DNA of 64,000 nt, taken from positions 62,001 through 126,000 of the forward strand of contig JAGYKP010000083.1 of the NCBI GenBank assembly GCA_018401555.1, read 5' to 3'. Position numbers and translations under genes: made by a program. Source of the stretch: Halomonas sp. (GTDB lineage Bacteria; Pseudomonadota; Gammaproteobacteria; Pseudomonadales; Halomonadaceae). This document shows, piece after piece, positions 51,041-61,037 of this stretch (position 1 is the stretch's first letter; every line of letters begins with the position of its first letter). The notes beneath the pieces are model-generated. The model did no database searches and was not told the origin of the DNA. It was given only the letters and a program-made list of their open reading frames with translations.

Positions 51041-51844
51041 ATGGATGCCATCGCCCTCGGCCCCGTCCTGCTCTCGCTGCCGCGCCTCTATGCCTTCGTC
51101 GCCGCCCTGCTGCTGCTGGGTGCCAGCGCCTGGCTGCGCTGGGCCTGCCGGGCCATCCACGCCCGCTGGTTCAATGGCCTGCTGCTGGCCTGGCTGATCG
51201 GCGCCAGGGTCGGCCATGTGGCCCTGCATCTGGACGCCTACGCCGCCGCCCCGCTGGACGTCCTCAAGCTGTGGCAGCCGGGCTATCATGGGCTATGGGG
51301 GCTGATGGCCGGGCTGATCTGGACCGGCTGGGCGCTGCGCGAGCACCTCGGCCGGCTGGTCGGTGCCATGGCCATGCTGGTGGTGGTCTCGGCACTGTGG
51401 CTGGCCACCGTCACCCTGGCGCCCTTCGGCGGCGGCATGGCGCTCAAGCAACTGCCCGACATCGCCCTGGAGGACCTCGACGGCAACACGGTCAACCTGC
51501 GCGAGCTCGAGGGCGAGCGGGTGGTGCTCAACCTGTGGGCCACCTGGTGTCCGCCCTGCCTGCGCGAGATGCCGCTGCTGGCCGAGGCCGATGCCCGGGA
51601 CGACGTCACCGTGGTGGTGGCCAACCAGGGCGAGTCGCTGCTGCAGGTGGTGCGCTACCTGGACGACCAGGAACTCGACTTCCGCTATGCGCTGCTCGAC
51701 CCGCACCAGGAGCTGATGGTGCTCAGCGAGTCACCGGGGCTGCCCACCACGGTGCTGTTCGACGCCGAGGGTCGCGCCGTGGAGCGCCATGTCGGCGAGC
51801 TCACCCGCGCCCAGTTGGATGGCTGGCTGGGCCGGGAGAAGTAG
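51041..51844 (+). CDS. TlpA-like thioredoxin with N-terminal membrane domain
   Basis: 267 residues, intact, AAGGAG before ATG 51041. About 110 residues form four membrane helices resembling a truncated Lgt-type domain (FNGLLLAWLIGARVGHVALHL). A periplasmic TlpA/ResA domain follows, with the redox motif LWATWCPPCLREMP (CPPC near residue 170) and the cis-Pro loop GLPTTVLFD. It probably reduces periplasmic disulfides; the partner is unknown. Confidence 0.87.
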   Translation: MDAIALGPVLLSLPRLYAFVAALLLLGASAWLRWACRAIHARWFNGLLLAWLIGARVGHVALHLDAYAAAPLDVLKLWQPGYHGLWGLMAGLIWTGWALREHLGRLVGAMAMLVVVSALWLATVTLAPFGGGMALKQLPDIALEDLDGNTVNLRELEGERVVLNLWATWCPPCLREMPLLAEADARDDVTVVVANQGESLLQVVRYLDDQELDFRYALLDPHQELMVLSESPGLPTTVLFDAEGRAVERHVGELTRAQLDGWLGREK

Positions 51845-51880
51845 CAGGGCTATCACGGCTAATCATCCGGCAATAGCGAA

Positions 51881-51978
51881 AGGCGCCGGGGACAGGTCGA
51901 AGGGGGTCCTATGCCAGGATGGCATCGGTGGCGCCAGGGGTTCACAGCGCCCCTCGCAGACCTGTCGCCGGGAAAGCC
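51881..51978. repeat. Intergenic repeat, short copy (left of rapA)
   Basis: Begins AGGCGCCGGGGACAGG and ends TGTCGCCGGGAAAGCC. It is inverted relative to the longer copy at 55069-55256, with matching GGTCCTATGCCAGG, GGCATCGGT and GGTTCACAGCGCC blocks. The rest of the 51845-52116 gap shows no gene. Confidence 0.8.
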
Positions 51979-52116
51979 TTGAGCTGCGGATAGCCCTGCG
52001 AGGTAGCCCCACGCTTAAGCCGCGCCGGGCTTTGCTGTAAGATACCGCGCCCTGTCCCCGAGCCGCCCCTTTCCAGCGGCCGTGAGCGCACCCTGTTACA
52101 GCATCCTCGAGGCATC

Positions 52117-55066
52117 ATGAGCGACTTCTCCCCCGGCCAGCGCTGGATCAGCGACGGCGAGGCCGAACTGGGCCTTGGCACCATCCTCAGCTGCGACGCC
52201 CGCAGCGTCACCGTGCTGTTTGGCGCCAGCCAGGAAACCCGCACCTACAGCAGCCGCCAGGCACCGCTGACCCGCGTGGCCTTCGGCAGCGGCGACCGCA
52301 TCCGCGCCGCCGAGGGCTGGACGCTGACCGTCGATGACACCAAGGAGGTCGGCGGCCTGATCGTCTACATCGGCGAGGACGACCAGGGCGAGCTGCGTGA
52401 ACTGCCCGAGGCACGCCTGGCCGACAGCATGCAGTTCGACCAGGCCCGCGACCGCCTGCTCACCGGCCAGGTCAACCGCAACGACTGGTTCGACCTGCGC
52501 TTCCGCACCCTGCACCACTACCACCGCGTGGAGCAGAACCCGGCGCTGGGCCTGGCCGGCCCGCGCATCGACCTGATCCCCCACCAGCTGTATATCGCCG
52601 ACGAGGTCGCCCGGCGCCATGCGCCCCGCGGGTGCTGCTGGCCGACGAGGTGGGGCTGGGCAAGACCATCGAGGCGGGGCTGATCCTGCACCGCCTGCTG
52701 CTCACCGGCCGCGCCGAGCGCGCGCTGATCCTGGTGCCGGCGAGCCTGACCCACCAGTGGCTGGTCGAGCTGCTGCGCCGCTTCGCCCTTGAGGTGACCC
52801 TGCTCGACGAGCAGCAGAGCCAGGCCCACGGCGACGCCAACCCCTTCGAAGCTGGCCAGCTGGTGCTGGCCAGCCAGGACTGGCTGTTCGCCAACCCTCA
52901 TCGCCAGGCCCAGGCAGAGGCCTGCGCCTGGGACCTGCTGATCGTCGACGAGGCCCACCACCTGGACTGGAGCGAGGAGCAGGTCGGCCCCGGCTACGCC
53001 TGCGTGGAGCGCCTGGCCGCCGAGAGCGAGGGCCTGCTGCTGCTCACCGCCACCCCGGAACAGATGGGCATGGAGAGCCACTTCGCCCGCCTGCGCCTGC
53101 TCGACCCCGACCGCTATCACAGCCTGGCTGCCTTCCGCGAGGAGGAGTCCCACTATGTGGAGGTGGCCGAGGCGATCGACGCCCTGGAGCGCCTGCCCGG
53201 TGCCGGATGCCGACCGCGAGCGCGTCGCCGCGGTGATCGACGAGCCCGACAGCCTGGCGCTGCTCGCCACCCTGGCCAACCCCGAGGCCGACGCGGCCCA
53301 GCGCGATGCCGCCCGCCACCAGCTGCGCGACCAGCTGCTCGACCGCCACGGCACCGGCCGGGTGATGTTCCGCAACAGTCGGCGCCACGTGGGCGGCTTC
53401 CCCGAGCGGCGCCTGCACGTCACCGAGCTGGCGCCCCCCGCCGCCTATCGCCGGGTACTGCGCAAGCTGGGCCACGACGAGGAGTACCTCGACGACCTGC
53501 TGATCGAGACCGGCCTCGACCACCCCGAGGTGCTGATCTACCTGGACGCCATGTACCGCGCCCTGGCCGATGATCCCTTGAACGGGGAGCCCTGGTGGCA
53601 GATCGACCCGCGGGTCAGCTGGCTGCTGGAGCAGCCTGGCCGATGACGCCGAAGGCGGCCTGGCCGGCGACAAGGTGCTGGTGATCGCCCATAACCGCGA
53701 GACCGCCGAGGGACTGGCCGAGGCGCTGCGCGTGCTGGGCGGCTACCACGCTCCGGTGTTCCACGAGGGGCTCGCTGGTGGAGCGCGACCGCGCCGCCGC
53801 CGCCTTCGCCGACGAGGAGGAGGGCTGCCAGGTGCTGGTGTGCTCGGAGATCGGCTCCGAGGGGCGCAACTTCCAGTTCTGCCGCCACCTGGTGATGTTC
53901 GACCTGCCGCTGCATCCCGACCAGCTGGAGCAGCGCATCGGTCGCCTGGACCGCATCGGCCAGCGCCACGCCATCGAGATCCACGTCCCGGTATTCGCGG
54001 CCAGCCCCGGCGCGAAGCTGCTGCGCTGGTTCCGCGACGGCATGGACGCATTCAGCGCGCCCCACGGCATCGGCAACGAGATCTTCGATGCCTTCGGCGA
54101 TGCCCTGGCCGACGCCCTGCTCGACGATGAGGCCCTCGAGGAGGTGATCACGGAGACCCGGGCGCTGTTCGAGAGCCGCTTGGCCGAGCGCGAGGCCGGC
54201 CGCAACCGCCTGCTGGAGCTCAACGCCTGCCGGCACGAGCGCGCCGAGGCGGTGGCCGCGGCGATCGGCGAACTGGACGAGGACCGCGCCCTGCCCCGCT
54301 ACCTGGACCTGGCGCTGGATATCTTCGGCGTCGACAGCCAGGAGCTCGGCGGCGGCATCCAGCACCTGGTGGCCGGGCCGCAGATGCTCGACGGCCTGCC
54401 GGGCCTGGCCAAGGGCGAGGAGGGCTTCTCGGCCACCTTCTCGCGCTCCGGGCGCTGGCCCGGGACGACGTCCAGCGGCTCTCCTGGGAGCATCCGATGG
54501 TGCGCGAGATAATGGGTCGCATCCTCGACGGCAGCATGGGCAACACCGCCCTGGCGCTGCTCCGGCATCCATCGCTGCCACCCGGGCGGGTCATGGTGGA
54601 GCTGATCTACCGCACCCACTGCCCGGCGCCCAGGAAGCTGCACCTCAACCGCTTCCTGCCGCCCACCGCGGTGCGCGTGCTGCTCGACGAGTCCGGCGCC
54701 AACCTGACCGACAAGATCTCCTTCACCGGGCTTTCGAAGAACCTGCAGAAGGTCAAGAAGGCGATGGCCCGGGACCTGATCCGCAGCCGCCTGGAGATGC
54801 TGCGCGAGCTGCTCGACCGCGGCGAGGGCGAGGCGGAACGCGAGCTGCCCTCCATCGTCGAGGCTGCCCAGGGGCGCATGCGCGAGGAGCTCGACGGCGA
54901 GCTGGCGCGCCTCACCGCCCTGGCGCGGCGCAACCCGGCGGTGCGCGACGACGAGCTCGAGGCGCTGCGCGCCGAGCGCGCCGCCCTGGACGAGGCCATC
55001 GAGGGCACCCGCCTGCGCCTGGACGCCGTGCGGGTGATCGTGACTGTAGGGGAAGAAACAAGGTAG
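52117..55066 (+). CDS. rapA: RNA polymerase-associated ATPase RapA/HepA (frameshifted)
   Basis: About 980 residues, near the 968 of E. coli RapA. N-terminal Tudor-like domains ([15 protein letters not shown]), then a Swi2/Snf2 core: [18 protein letters not shown] (about 180), DEAHH (about 280), [37 protein letters not shown] and [12 protein letters not shown]. It recycles stalled RNA polymerase. Five indels (near 52627, 53203, 53635, 53773, 54455) divide the frame. Confidence 0.93.
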
Positions 55067-55068
55067 AC

Positions 55069-55256
55069 GGGGCTTTTCCGGCGACAGGCTTGCAAGGAGG
55101 CGCTGTGAACCCCTCCCTGGGCGCTACCGATGCCCTGCGGCGCTCTCGCATCCTGCTCCGCTTGCAGGGCCGGTGCTGGCCATCCATGGCCAGCCCGTTC
55201 GGAGGAATCCTCCTCACCCCTGGCATAGGACCTCCTCTTCAGCCTGTCCCCGGCGC
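55069..55256. repeat. Intergenic repeat, long copy (right of rapA)
   Basis: Reverse-complement relative of 51881-51978, with about 95 additional bases in the middle that include the palindromes TGGCCATCCATGGCCA and GAGGAATCCTC. It fills most of the space between the convergent rapA and epimerase genes. Confidence 0.8.
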
Positions 55257-55295
55257 TGCTGCTTGGCGCGGCCGCTTGGCTGGCCCGCTGGCCGC

Positions 55296-56205
55296 TTAGC
55301 GCCACTCCGGGATATCGAGCCAGGGCGGCCTCAGGGTCTCGAATTCGAAGCGAAAGCCGGCCTCCTGCAGTCGCTTCGGGACGCATGTCGGCGCCGGTCA
55401 GCGGCAGCCGCGCCATCTCGCCGAAGGCGGTCTCCAGGGCGATGGCCGGCACCGGAAGAGCGCCGGGCGCCCCAGCTGCTTCGCCAGGGTGCGGGTGAAC
55501 TCGGCGTTGGTGACCGGGTGGCGCGCTGCCGTTGAAGGGCCCCTCCAGGTCGTCGCGCTCGAGCAGGAAGAGGATGGCGCGCACCAGGTCCTCGCGGTGC
55601 ACCCAGGGCATGAACTGCTTGCCGCTGCCGAAGCGCCCGCCCAGCCCCAGCTTGAAGGGCGGCAGCATCTTCTCCAGGCTGCCGCCGCCCTGGTCGAGCA
55701 CCAGGCCGATGCGCAGCAGGGCGACCCGTACGCCGTAGGTGCCGGCCTCGCGGGCGGCCTCCTCCCAGCGCCGACAGAGGCGGTGGGCGAACTCGTCGTG
55801 GGGCGGCGTCTCCTCGGTCACCTCGCGGTCGCCCTGGTCGCCGTAGTAGCCCATTGCCGAGGCGGAGACCAAGCACGCGGGCACCCGCCCGCCGGTCTGC
55901 TCCAGCTGCTCGCAGAGGCCGACCAGCTCGCGGGTGGCATTCAGCCGCGAGTCGAGCAGCCTCTCCTTCTGATCGTCGCTCCAGCGCTTGGCGGCGATAG
56001 ACTCGCCGGCCAGGTTGACCAGGGCCTCGGGCGGGGTGTCGACGAAGTCCAGCGCCGAGCGGCGCACATCCACCGCCTCGGGGAGCCGACGGCGCGCCGC
56101 GGCGGGATCCCGCGAGACCACCTGCACCCGGTGCCCCGCCTCCACCAGCCGCTGGCACAGGCGCTGGCCCACGAAACCGCTTCCTCCGGTGATCAGCACG
56201 CGCAT
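55296..56205 (-). CDS. TIGR01777-type NAD-dependent epimerase, YfcH-like (frameshifted)
   Basis: About 302 residues. N-terminal nucleotide-binding MRVLITGGSGFVGQRL, the family signature VNLAGESIAAKRW, catalytic SASAMGYYG, and MPWVHREDLVRAI. The expected end is RFEFETLRPPWLDIPEWR. Indels near 55525, 55458 and 55377. ATG 56205 follows GAGGAG. Function uncertain. It is divergent from the photo-oxidative operon. Confidence 0.88.
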
Positions 56206-56232
56206 CTGGGTCTCCTCGTATCCGTGATGAGT

Positions 56233-56249
56233 TATACAGCTGTTGTACA
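56233..56249. promoter_or_regulatory. Putative MerR/LitR-type operator
   Basis: TATACA-N5-TGTACA lies in the 84-base divergent region between the epimerase and the photo-oxidative operon. The half-sites resemble the T(G/A)TACA and TGTA(C/T)A half-sites reported for LitR-type light regulators, although the spacing is shorter than I recall. Assignment is tentative. Confidence 0.45.
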
Positions 56250-56289
56250 CTTCTGCTAGTCTAGCGGAAAACCATCCTGTGAGGGTGCC

Positions 56290-57384
56290 ATGACTCAGCC
56301 CCGGAGCAATACCGCCATCATCGGTGCCGGCATCGCCGGCCTGGCCTGTGCCCGCGCGCTGGATGCCGCCGGCCGCCCGGTGACCCTGTTCGACAAGGCC
56401 CGCGGGCCTGGGGGCGCATGTCCAGCCGCCGGCTGCCCGCGGCCAGCCTGGACCTCGGCGCCCAGTTCCTCAGCGTGCGCGACGCCACCTTCGCCGAGGC
56501 GGTCGAGGCGTGGCGCGAGGCGCAGGCTGCCTGGCCGAATGGCCCACCTCGCTGTGGTCCGCCGAGGAGGAGGGCTGGCAGCGCCATCGTGACGACCTGC
56601 TGCGGCTGTGCGGCACCCCGCGCATGAGTGCGCTCACCCGCCACCTGGCGGAGGGGCTCGAGCTTCACGCCGAGACTCGCATCGAGCGCCTCGAAGCATG
56701 ACGCCCAGGCGTGGTGGCTGGTGGACGCCAGCGGCGAGCGCCACGGCCCCTTCGCCCGGGTAGTTATCAGCCGCCCCGAGCGCCCCAGGCCGAGAGCGCT
56801 GTTGGAACCCCACGATGCCGCCCTCGCCGAGGCCTGCGCGGCGGTGATCCAGCGCCCTTGCTGGGCCGCCTGGGCGCTGTTCGACTCGCCGCTGCCCGCG
56901 CTGCCTGGCGTCGACCCGGACTGGCAGGCGGTGCGCCTGAACGAGCCGGCACTGCGCTTTGTGGTCCGCAACCACCTCAAGCCCGGGCGTGGCGGCCAGG
57001 GCGAGAGCCTGACGCTGCTGGCCAACCTCGAATGGAGCGAGGCCCGCCTCGGAGGATGGCCCCGAGACCATCGCCGAGGCACTGCTCGACGCCTTCCAGC
57101 GCGGCCTGCCCGGCGCTGCCACCCTGCCCGAGCCCAGCGCCATGGGCGCCCACCGCTGGCGCTACGCCCAGCCCGATGTGTTCGCCAGCGGCGAGGCGGT
57201 CAACCTCGACTACCGCCTCTCCGGCAACGGCCTGGCGCTGTGCGGGGATGGCTGGCGCGGACCCCGCATCGAGGACGCCTGGCTCTCCGGCCACCACCTG
57301 GGCGAGCTGCTGGCCGCCGAGGCGAGCCGATCCCCTTTCCCCACCCCTGATGCATCACGTCGCAAAGGACATCCTGCGCCATGA
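56290..57384 (+). CDS. Renalase-like FAD-dependent oxidoreductase (frameshifted)
   Basis: About 364 residues. The dinucleotide motif AIIGAGIAGLACARALDAAG is followed by the amine oxidase-type FDKARGPGG-RMSSRR segment and LDLGAQFLSVRD. The C-terminal FAD part is LALCGDGWRGPRIEDAWLSGHHLGE. First gene of the operon; its stop overlaps merR by four bases. Indels near 56415, 56532, 56698 and 57055. The substrate is unknown. Confidence 0.86.
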
Positions 57385-58302
57385 CTGAGCCGACCCAGCA
57401 CGGCGGCGAGACCCCGCTCTACCCGATTCGCGAGGTGTCGCGCCTCACCGGCGTCAATTCCGTGACCCTGCGCGCCTGGGAGCGCCGCTACGGGCTGATC
57501 AAGCCGCGCCGCACCCCCAAGGGACACCGCCTCTATGCCCGCGAGGACATCGAACGGGTGGAGCAGATCCTGCAGTGGCTCAACCGCGGCGTGCCGGTGA
57601 GCCAGGTGCGCGAGCTGCTCGATCGTCCCGATATCGCCGAGGCCGAATCGCCGCCCCCCGACCCCGGCGACTGGCCCGCACAGCGCAGCCGCCTGGTCGG
57701 CGCCGTGGAAGCGCTGGACCTGGCGCGACTCGACACCCTCTACGCCGAGTCGCTGGCGCTCTACCCGGTGACCACCTGCGTGGTCGAGCTGTGGGCGCCG
57801 GCGCTGCGCGACCTGGAGGAGCGCTGGGGCGAGCGACTGGGCGACGAGCTGCAGCGCCGCACCCTGGAGTCCTTCCTGCGCACGCGCATCGGCATGCGCC
57901 TCTATCACGGCAATGCCCGGGCCACGGGGCCGACCCTGCTGGCCATGCCGCTGCCCGATGACCCCGGCACCCTGTGGCTGCTGCTGGCCGCCCTGGTGGC
58001 CAGCGACCGCGGCCTCGCGCGTGCAGCTGCTCGACATCGCGCCGCCGCTGGGCGAGCTGCCCCTGGCAGTGGAGCGCCTGAGCGCCAGCGGCGTGCTGCT
58101 GGCCGGCAGCCACGCCGGACGCACCGACCTGATCCGCCGCCAGCTGCCGCGCCTGTCAGAACAGCTCGAGGTGCCCCTGGGGCTGTGCGGCCCGGTGGCA
58201 CGCATCCGCCAGGCCGAGCTCGACGACAGCGGCGTGGCGGTGCTGGGTGATGACCTCGGCGAGGCGATCGCCCGGCTGCAGACCCTGCTGCCCATTGCCT
58301 GA
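57381..58302 (+). CDS. MerR-family regulator with degenerate cobalamin-binding-like region (frameshifted)
   Basis: About 307 residues. The MerR helix-turn-helix is clear: YPIREVSRLTGVNSVTLRAWERRYGLIKPRRTPKGHRLY. The rest follows the CarH/LitR plan, a helical bundle then a Rossmann-like domain. However, the W-x9-EH motif reads WGERLGDELQRR near residue 147, and the ExHxxG-type loop reads PLPDDPGTLW, lacking the cobalt-binding His. It sits directly before phrB, as light-responsive MerR genes often do. Indel near 58018. Confidence 0.86.
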
Positions 58303-58325
58303 CAAGGCCGACTGACGGAGCGACC

Positions 58326-59739
58326 ATGACCCCGATCCTGATGTGGTTTCGCAGCGACCTGCGCCTGCAGGACAACCGCGCCCTGGCCGCCGCGGCCCGC
58401 CACGGGCCGGTGGTGGCGGTGCATCTGCGCGCCCTGCCCCACTGGCAGCGCCACGGCCATGGCGCCAACCAGCTCGACTTCCGTGCCCGCGGGGTGGCGG
58501 CGCTCAAGGCGGGGCTGGAAGGGCTCAACATCCCGCTGCTGCATCGCGATATCGACGACTTCGCCGAGGCCCCGGAGACGCTGCTGGCCATCGCCCGGGA
58601 GACCGGCGCCAGCGGGCTGCACTTCAACCGCGAGTACCCGGTGGACGAACTCGCCCGGGACGCCGCGGTGATCGAGGCCTTCCAGGCGGCGGGGCTCGAG
58701 GCCCATGGCCACCACGACGCCGTGGCCTTTGCGCCGGGGGAGCTGCTCACCGGCAAGGGCGACTACTACGGGGTCTTCACCCCCTTCGCCAGGGCCTGGC
58801 ACCGCCAGCTCAGCGCCGAGCGCCTGGCGCTCAGCGACACCCCGCCCCCCAGGCACCCACCGGCATCGAGAGCGACCCGCTGCCGGCACTGCCCGAGCTT
58901 GCGGACTCCCCATCGACGGCCGCCAGTGGCCCGCCGGCGAGGAGCCCGCCGCGGATCGCCTGGAGCGCTTCCTGCGCTTCCGCGGCCGTCACTATGCCCG
59001 CCAGCGCGACTTCCCGGCCATCCGCGGCACCAGCGAACTTTCCCCCTACCTGGCGCTGGGCATGATCTCCCATCGCCAGTGCCTGCAGGCGGTGCTGGCC
59101 GAGAACGACGGCACCCTGGCCGAGGGCGACGAGGGACTCGTCGCCTGGGTCAACGAGCTGGTGTGGCGCGAGTTCTACCGCCATGTGGCGGTAGGCTTTC
59201 CGCGGGTCTGCCGCCACCGCCCCTTCCAGCGCCATACCGAGGCGCTGGCCTGGCGCGACGACGAGGCGGGCTTCACCGCCTGGTGCGAGGGGCGCACCGG
59301 CTACCCCATCGTCGATGCCGCCATGCGCCAGCTCGTCGCCACCGGCTGGATGCACAATCGCCTGCGCATGATCACCGCCATGTTCCTCGCGAAGCACCTG
59401 CTGATCGACTGGCGCCGCGGCGAGGCCTTCTTCCTGCGCCACCTGGTGGACGGCGAGTTCTGCGCCAACAACGGCGGCTGGCAGTGGGCCGCCTCCACCG
59501 GCACCGATGCCGCTCCCTACTTCCGCATCTTCAACCCCACCACCCAGTCCAGCGCTTCGACCCCGACGGCACCTTCCTCGGCCGAGTGGCTGCCGGAACT
59601 CGCTGCGCTGCCCGCCAAGGCACGCCATGCCCCGCCCCGCGACCTGCTCGGCACCACCGGCTACCCGGCGCCCATCGTCGACCACAAGGCGGCGCGCGCC
59701 CGGGCCCTGGATGCCTTCAAGGCCCTGAAGAGCGACTGA
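58326..59739 (+). CDS. phrB: Deoxyribodipyrimidine photolyase (frameshifted)
   Basis: About 470 residues. Class I CPD photolyase. MWFRSDLRLQDNRAL start, antenna domain, and FAD/DNA-binding core with ALGMISHRQ, NELVWREFYRH, GYPIVDAAMRQL, GWMHNRLRMITAMFLAKHLLIDW and GGWQWAASTGTDAAPYFRIFNPTTQ. It repairs UV dimers using blue light. Indels near 58850 and 58905, plus a compensating pair near 59553 and 59583. 23 bases after merR. Confidence 0.94.
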
Positions 59740-59768
59740 GAAGCGCGACCGAGCCCCGGAGACCCGCC

Positions 59769-60208
59769 ATGCCCGTTGATCCCCAGCTGGAGGCCTTCTG
59801 TGCCTTCTTCAATAAGCTCGACAAAAGCTGTACAAGAAAGCTTCATGAGTTCTATACTCATGACGTCGTCTTCCAGGACCCGCTGCATCGGATAGAGGGC
59901 GCAGAGGCTCTGGAACACTACTTCGCCGCCTTGTACAGCAACGTGACAGCGTGCCGCTTCAGCTTCCACGAGCGGCAGCGCAACGGCCGGGAGGCCTTCG
60001 CCACCTGGACGATGCACCTGGCCCACCCGCGACTCGCGGCCGGCAAGGAGTACGCGGTCGAGGGTGCTCCCACCTCACCTTCGCGGAGGACGGCAGCGGT
60101 AGAGTCGCCCGCCATCGCGACTACTTCGATGCCGGCGACCTGCTCTATGAACGGCTGCCACTGCTGGGCGGCGCCATTCGACTGATCAAGCGCCGGCTCG
60201 ACGCCTGA
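59769..60208 (+). CDS. NTF2-like/SnoaL-fold protein (frameshifted)
   Basis: About 146 residues. The start LEAFCAFFNKLDKSCTRKLHEFYTHDVVFQDPLHRIEG is typical of nuclear transport factor 2-like cone folds, with TFAEDGSGRVARHRDYFDAGDLLYE in the second half. Such proteins are often small enzymes or binding proteins. This type recurs beside photolyase-SDR clusters, role unknown. Indel near 60065. Confidence 0.82.
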
Positions 60209-60254
60209 GGGCAACGGTCCCGGGCACGGCAACGACCACCACCCCGGAGGCCCC

Positions 60255-61037
60255 ATGTCCGATCCTCAGCGCATCTGGCTCACCGGAGCCACCTCGGGCA
60301 TCGGCCGCGCCCTGGCCGAACGCCTGCTGGCCCGCGGCGACCGTGTGGCCCTCAGCGGACGCAACGCGGCGGCCCTCGACGCACTGGCCGCCGACCATGC
60401 CAACGCCCTGGCGCTGCCTCTGGACGTCACCGACCGTACGGCGGTGCGCGATGCCGGTGGCCGCCTCGAGGCGGCCTTCGGCGGACTCGACCGGGTAATC
60501 CTCAACGCCGGCACCTGCGAGTACCTGGAGGCGAGCGCCTTCGACGTGGACCTGGTGGAGCGGGTCTTCGCCGCCAACTTCCATGGCGCCGTCTACTGCA
60601 TCGACGCCGCCCTGCCGTTGCTGCGTCGGGCCCGCGCCGAGGGCGGACAGCCGCTGCTCGCCGCCACCTCCAGCGCCGCCGCCTACCTGCCGCTGCCCCG
60701 GGCCGAGGCCTACGGCGCCTCCAAGGCGGCGCTGAGCCACTTCCTGGAGTCGCTGCGCCTCGACCTCGCCGGCGAGGGCATCGACGTCAGCGTGATCCAT
60801 CCCGGCTTCGTGCGTACCCCGCTCACCGACCGCAATGACTTCCCGATGCCCATGCGCGTGGAGGTCGACGCGGCCGCCGAGGCGATCATCAAGGGGCTCG
60901 ACGCCCGCCGCCTGGACATCCACTTCCCGCGCCGCTTCACCCTGCTCGTCAAGCTGGCGGGCATCCTGCCCGCCCCGCTGCGCTACCGGCTGGGGCGGCG
61001 CATGACGCGGCCCGAGGCCCGCCACGGAGACCCGCCC
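60255..61037 (+). CDS. SDR oxidoreductase (no stop before the next gene)
   Basis: About 261 residues. TGATSGIG cofactor motif, LNAGTCEYL, catalytic SSAAAYLPLPRAEAYGASKAAL, and FPRRFTLLVKLAGILPAPLRYRLGRRMTRPE. The open frame runs on without a stop into the flavoprotein that follows. A good GGAG and ATG at 61038 suggests two genes, with the SDR stop lost to an indel near 60990-61030, but a true fusion is possible. Confidence 0.88.
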
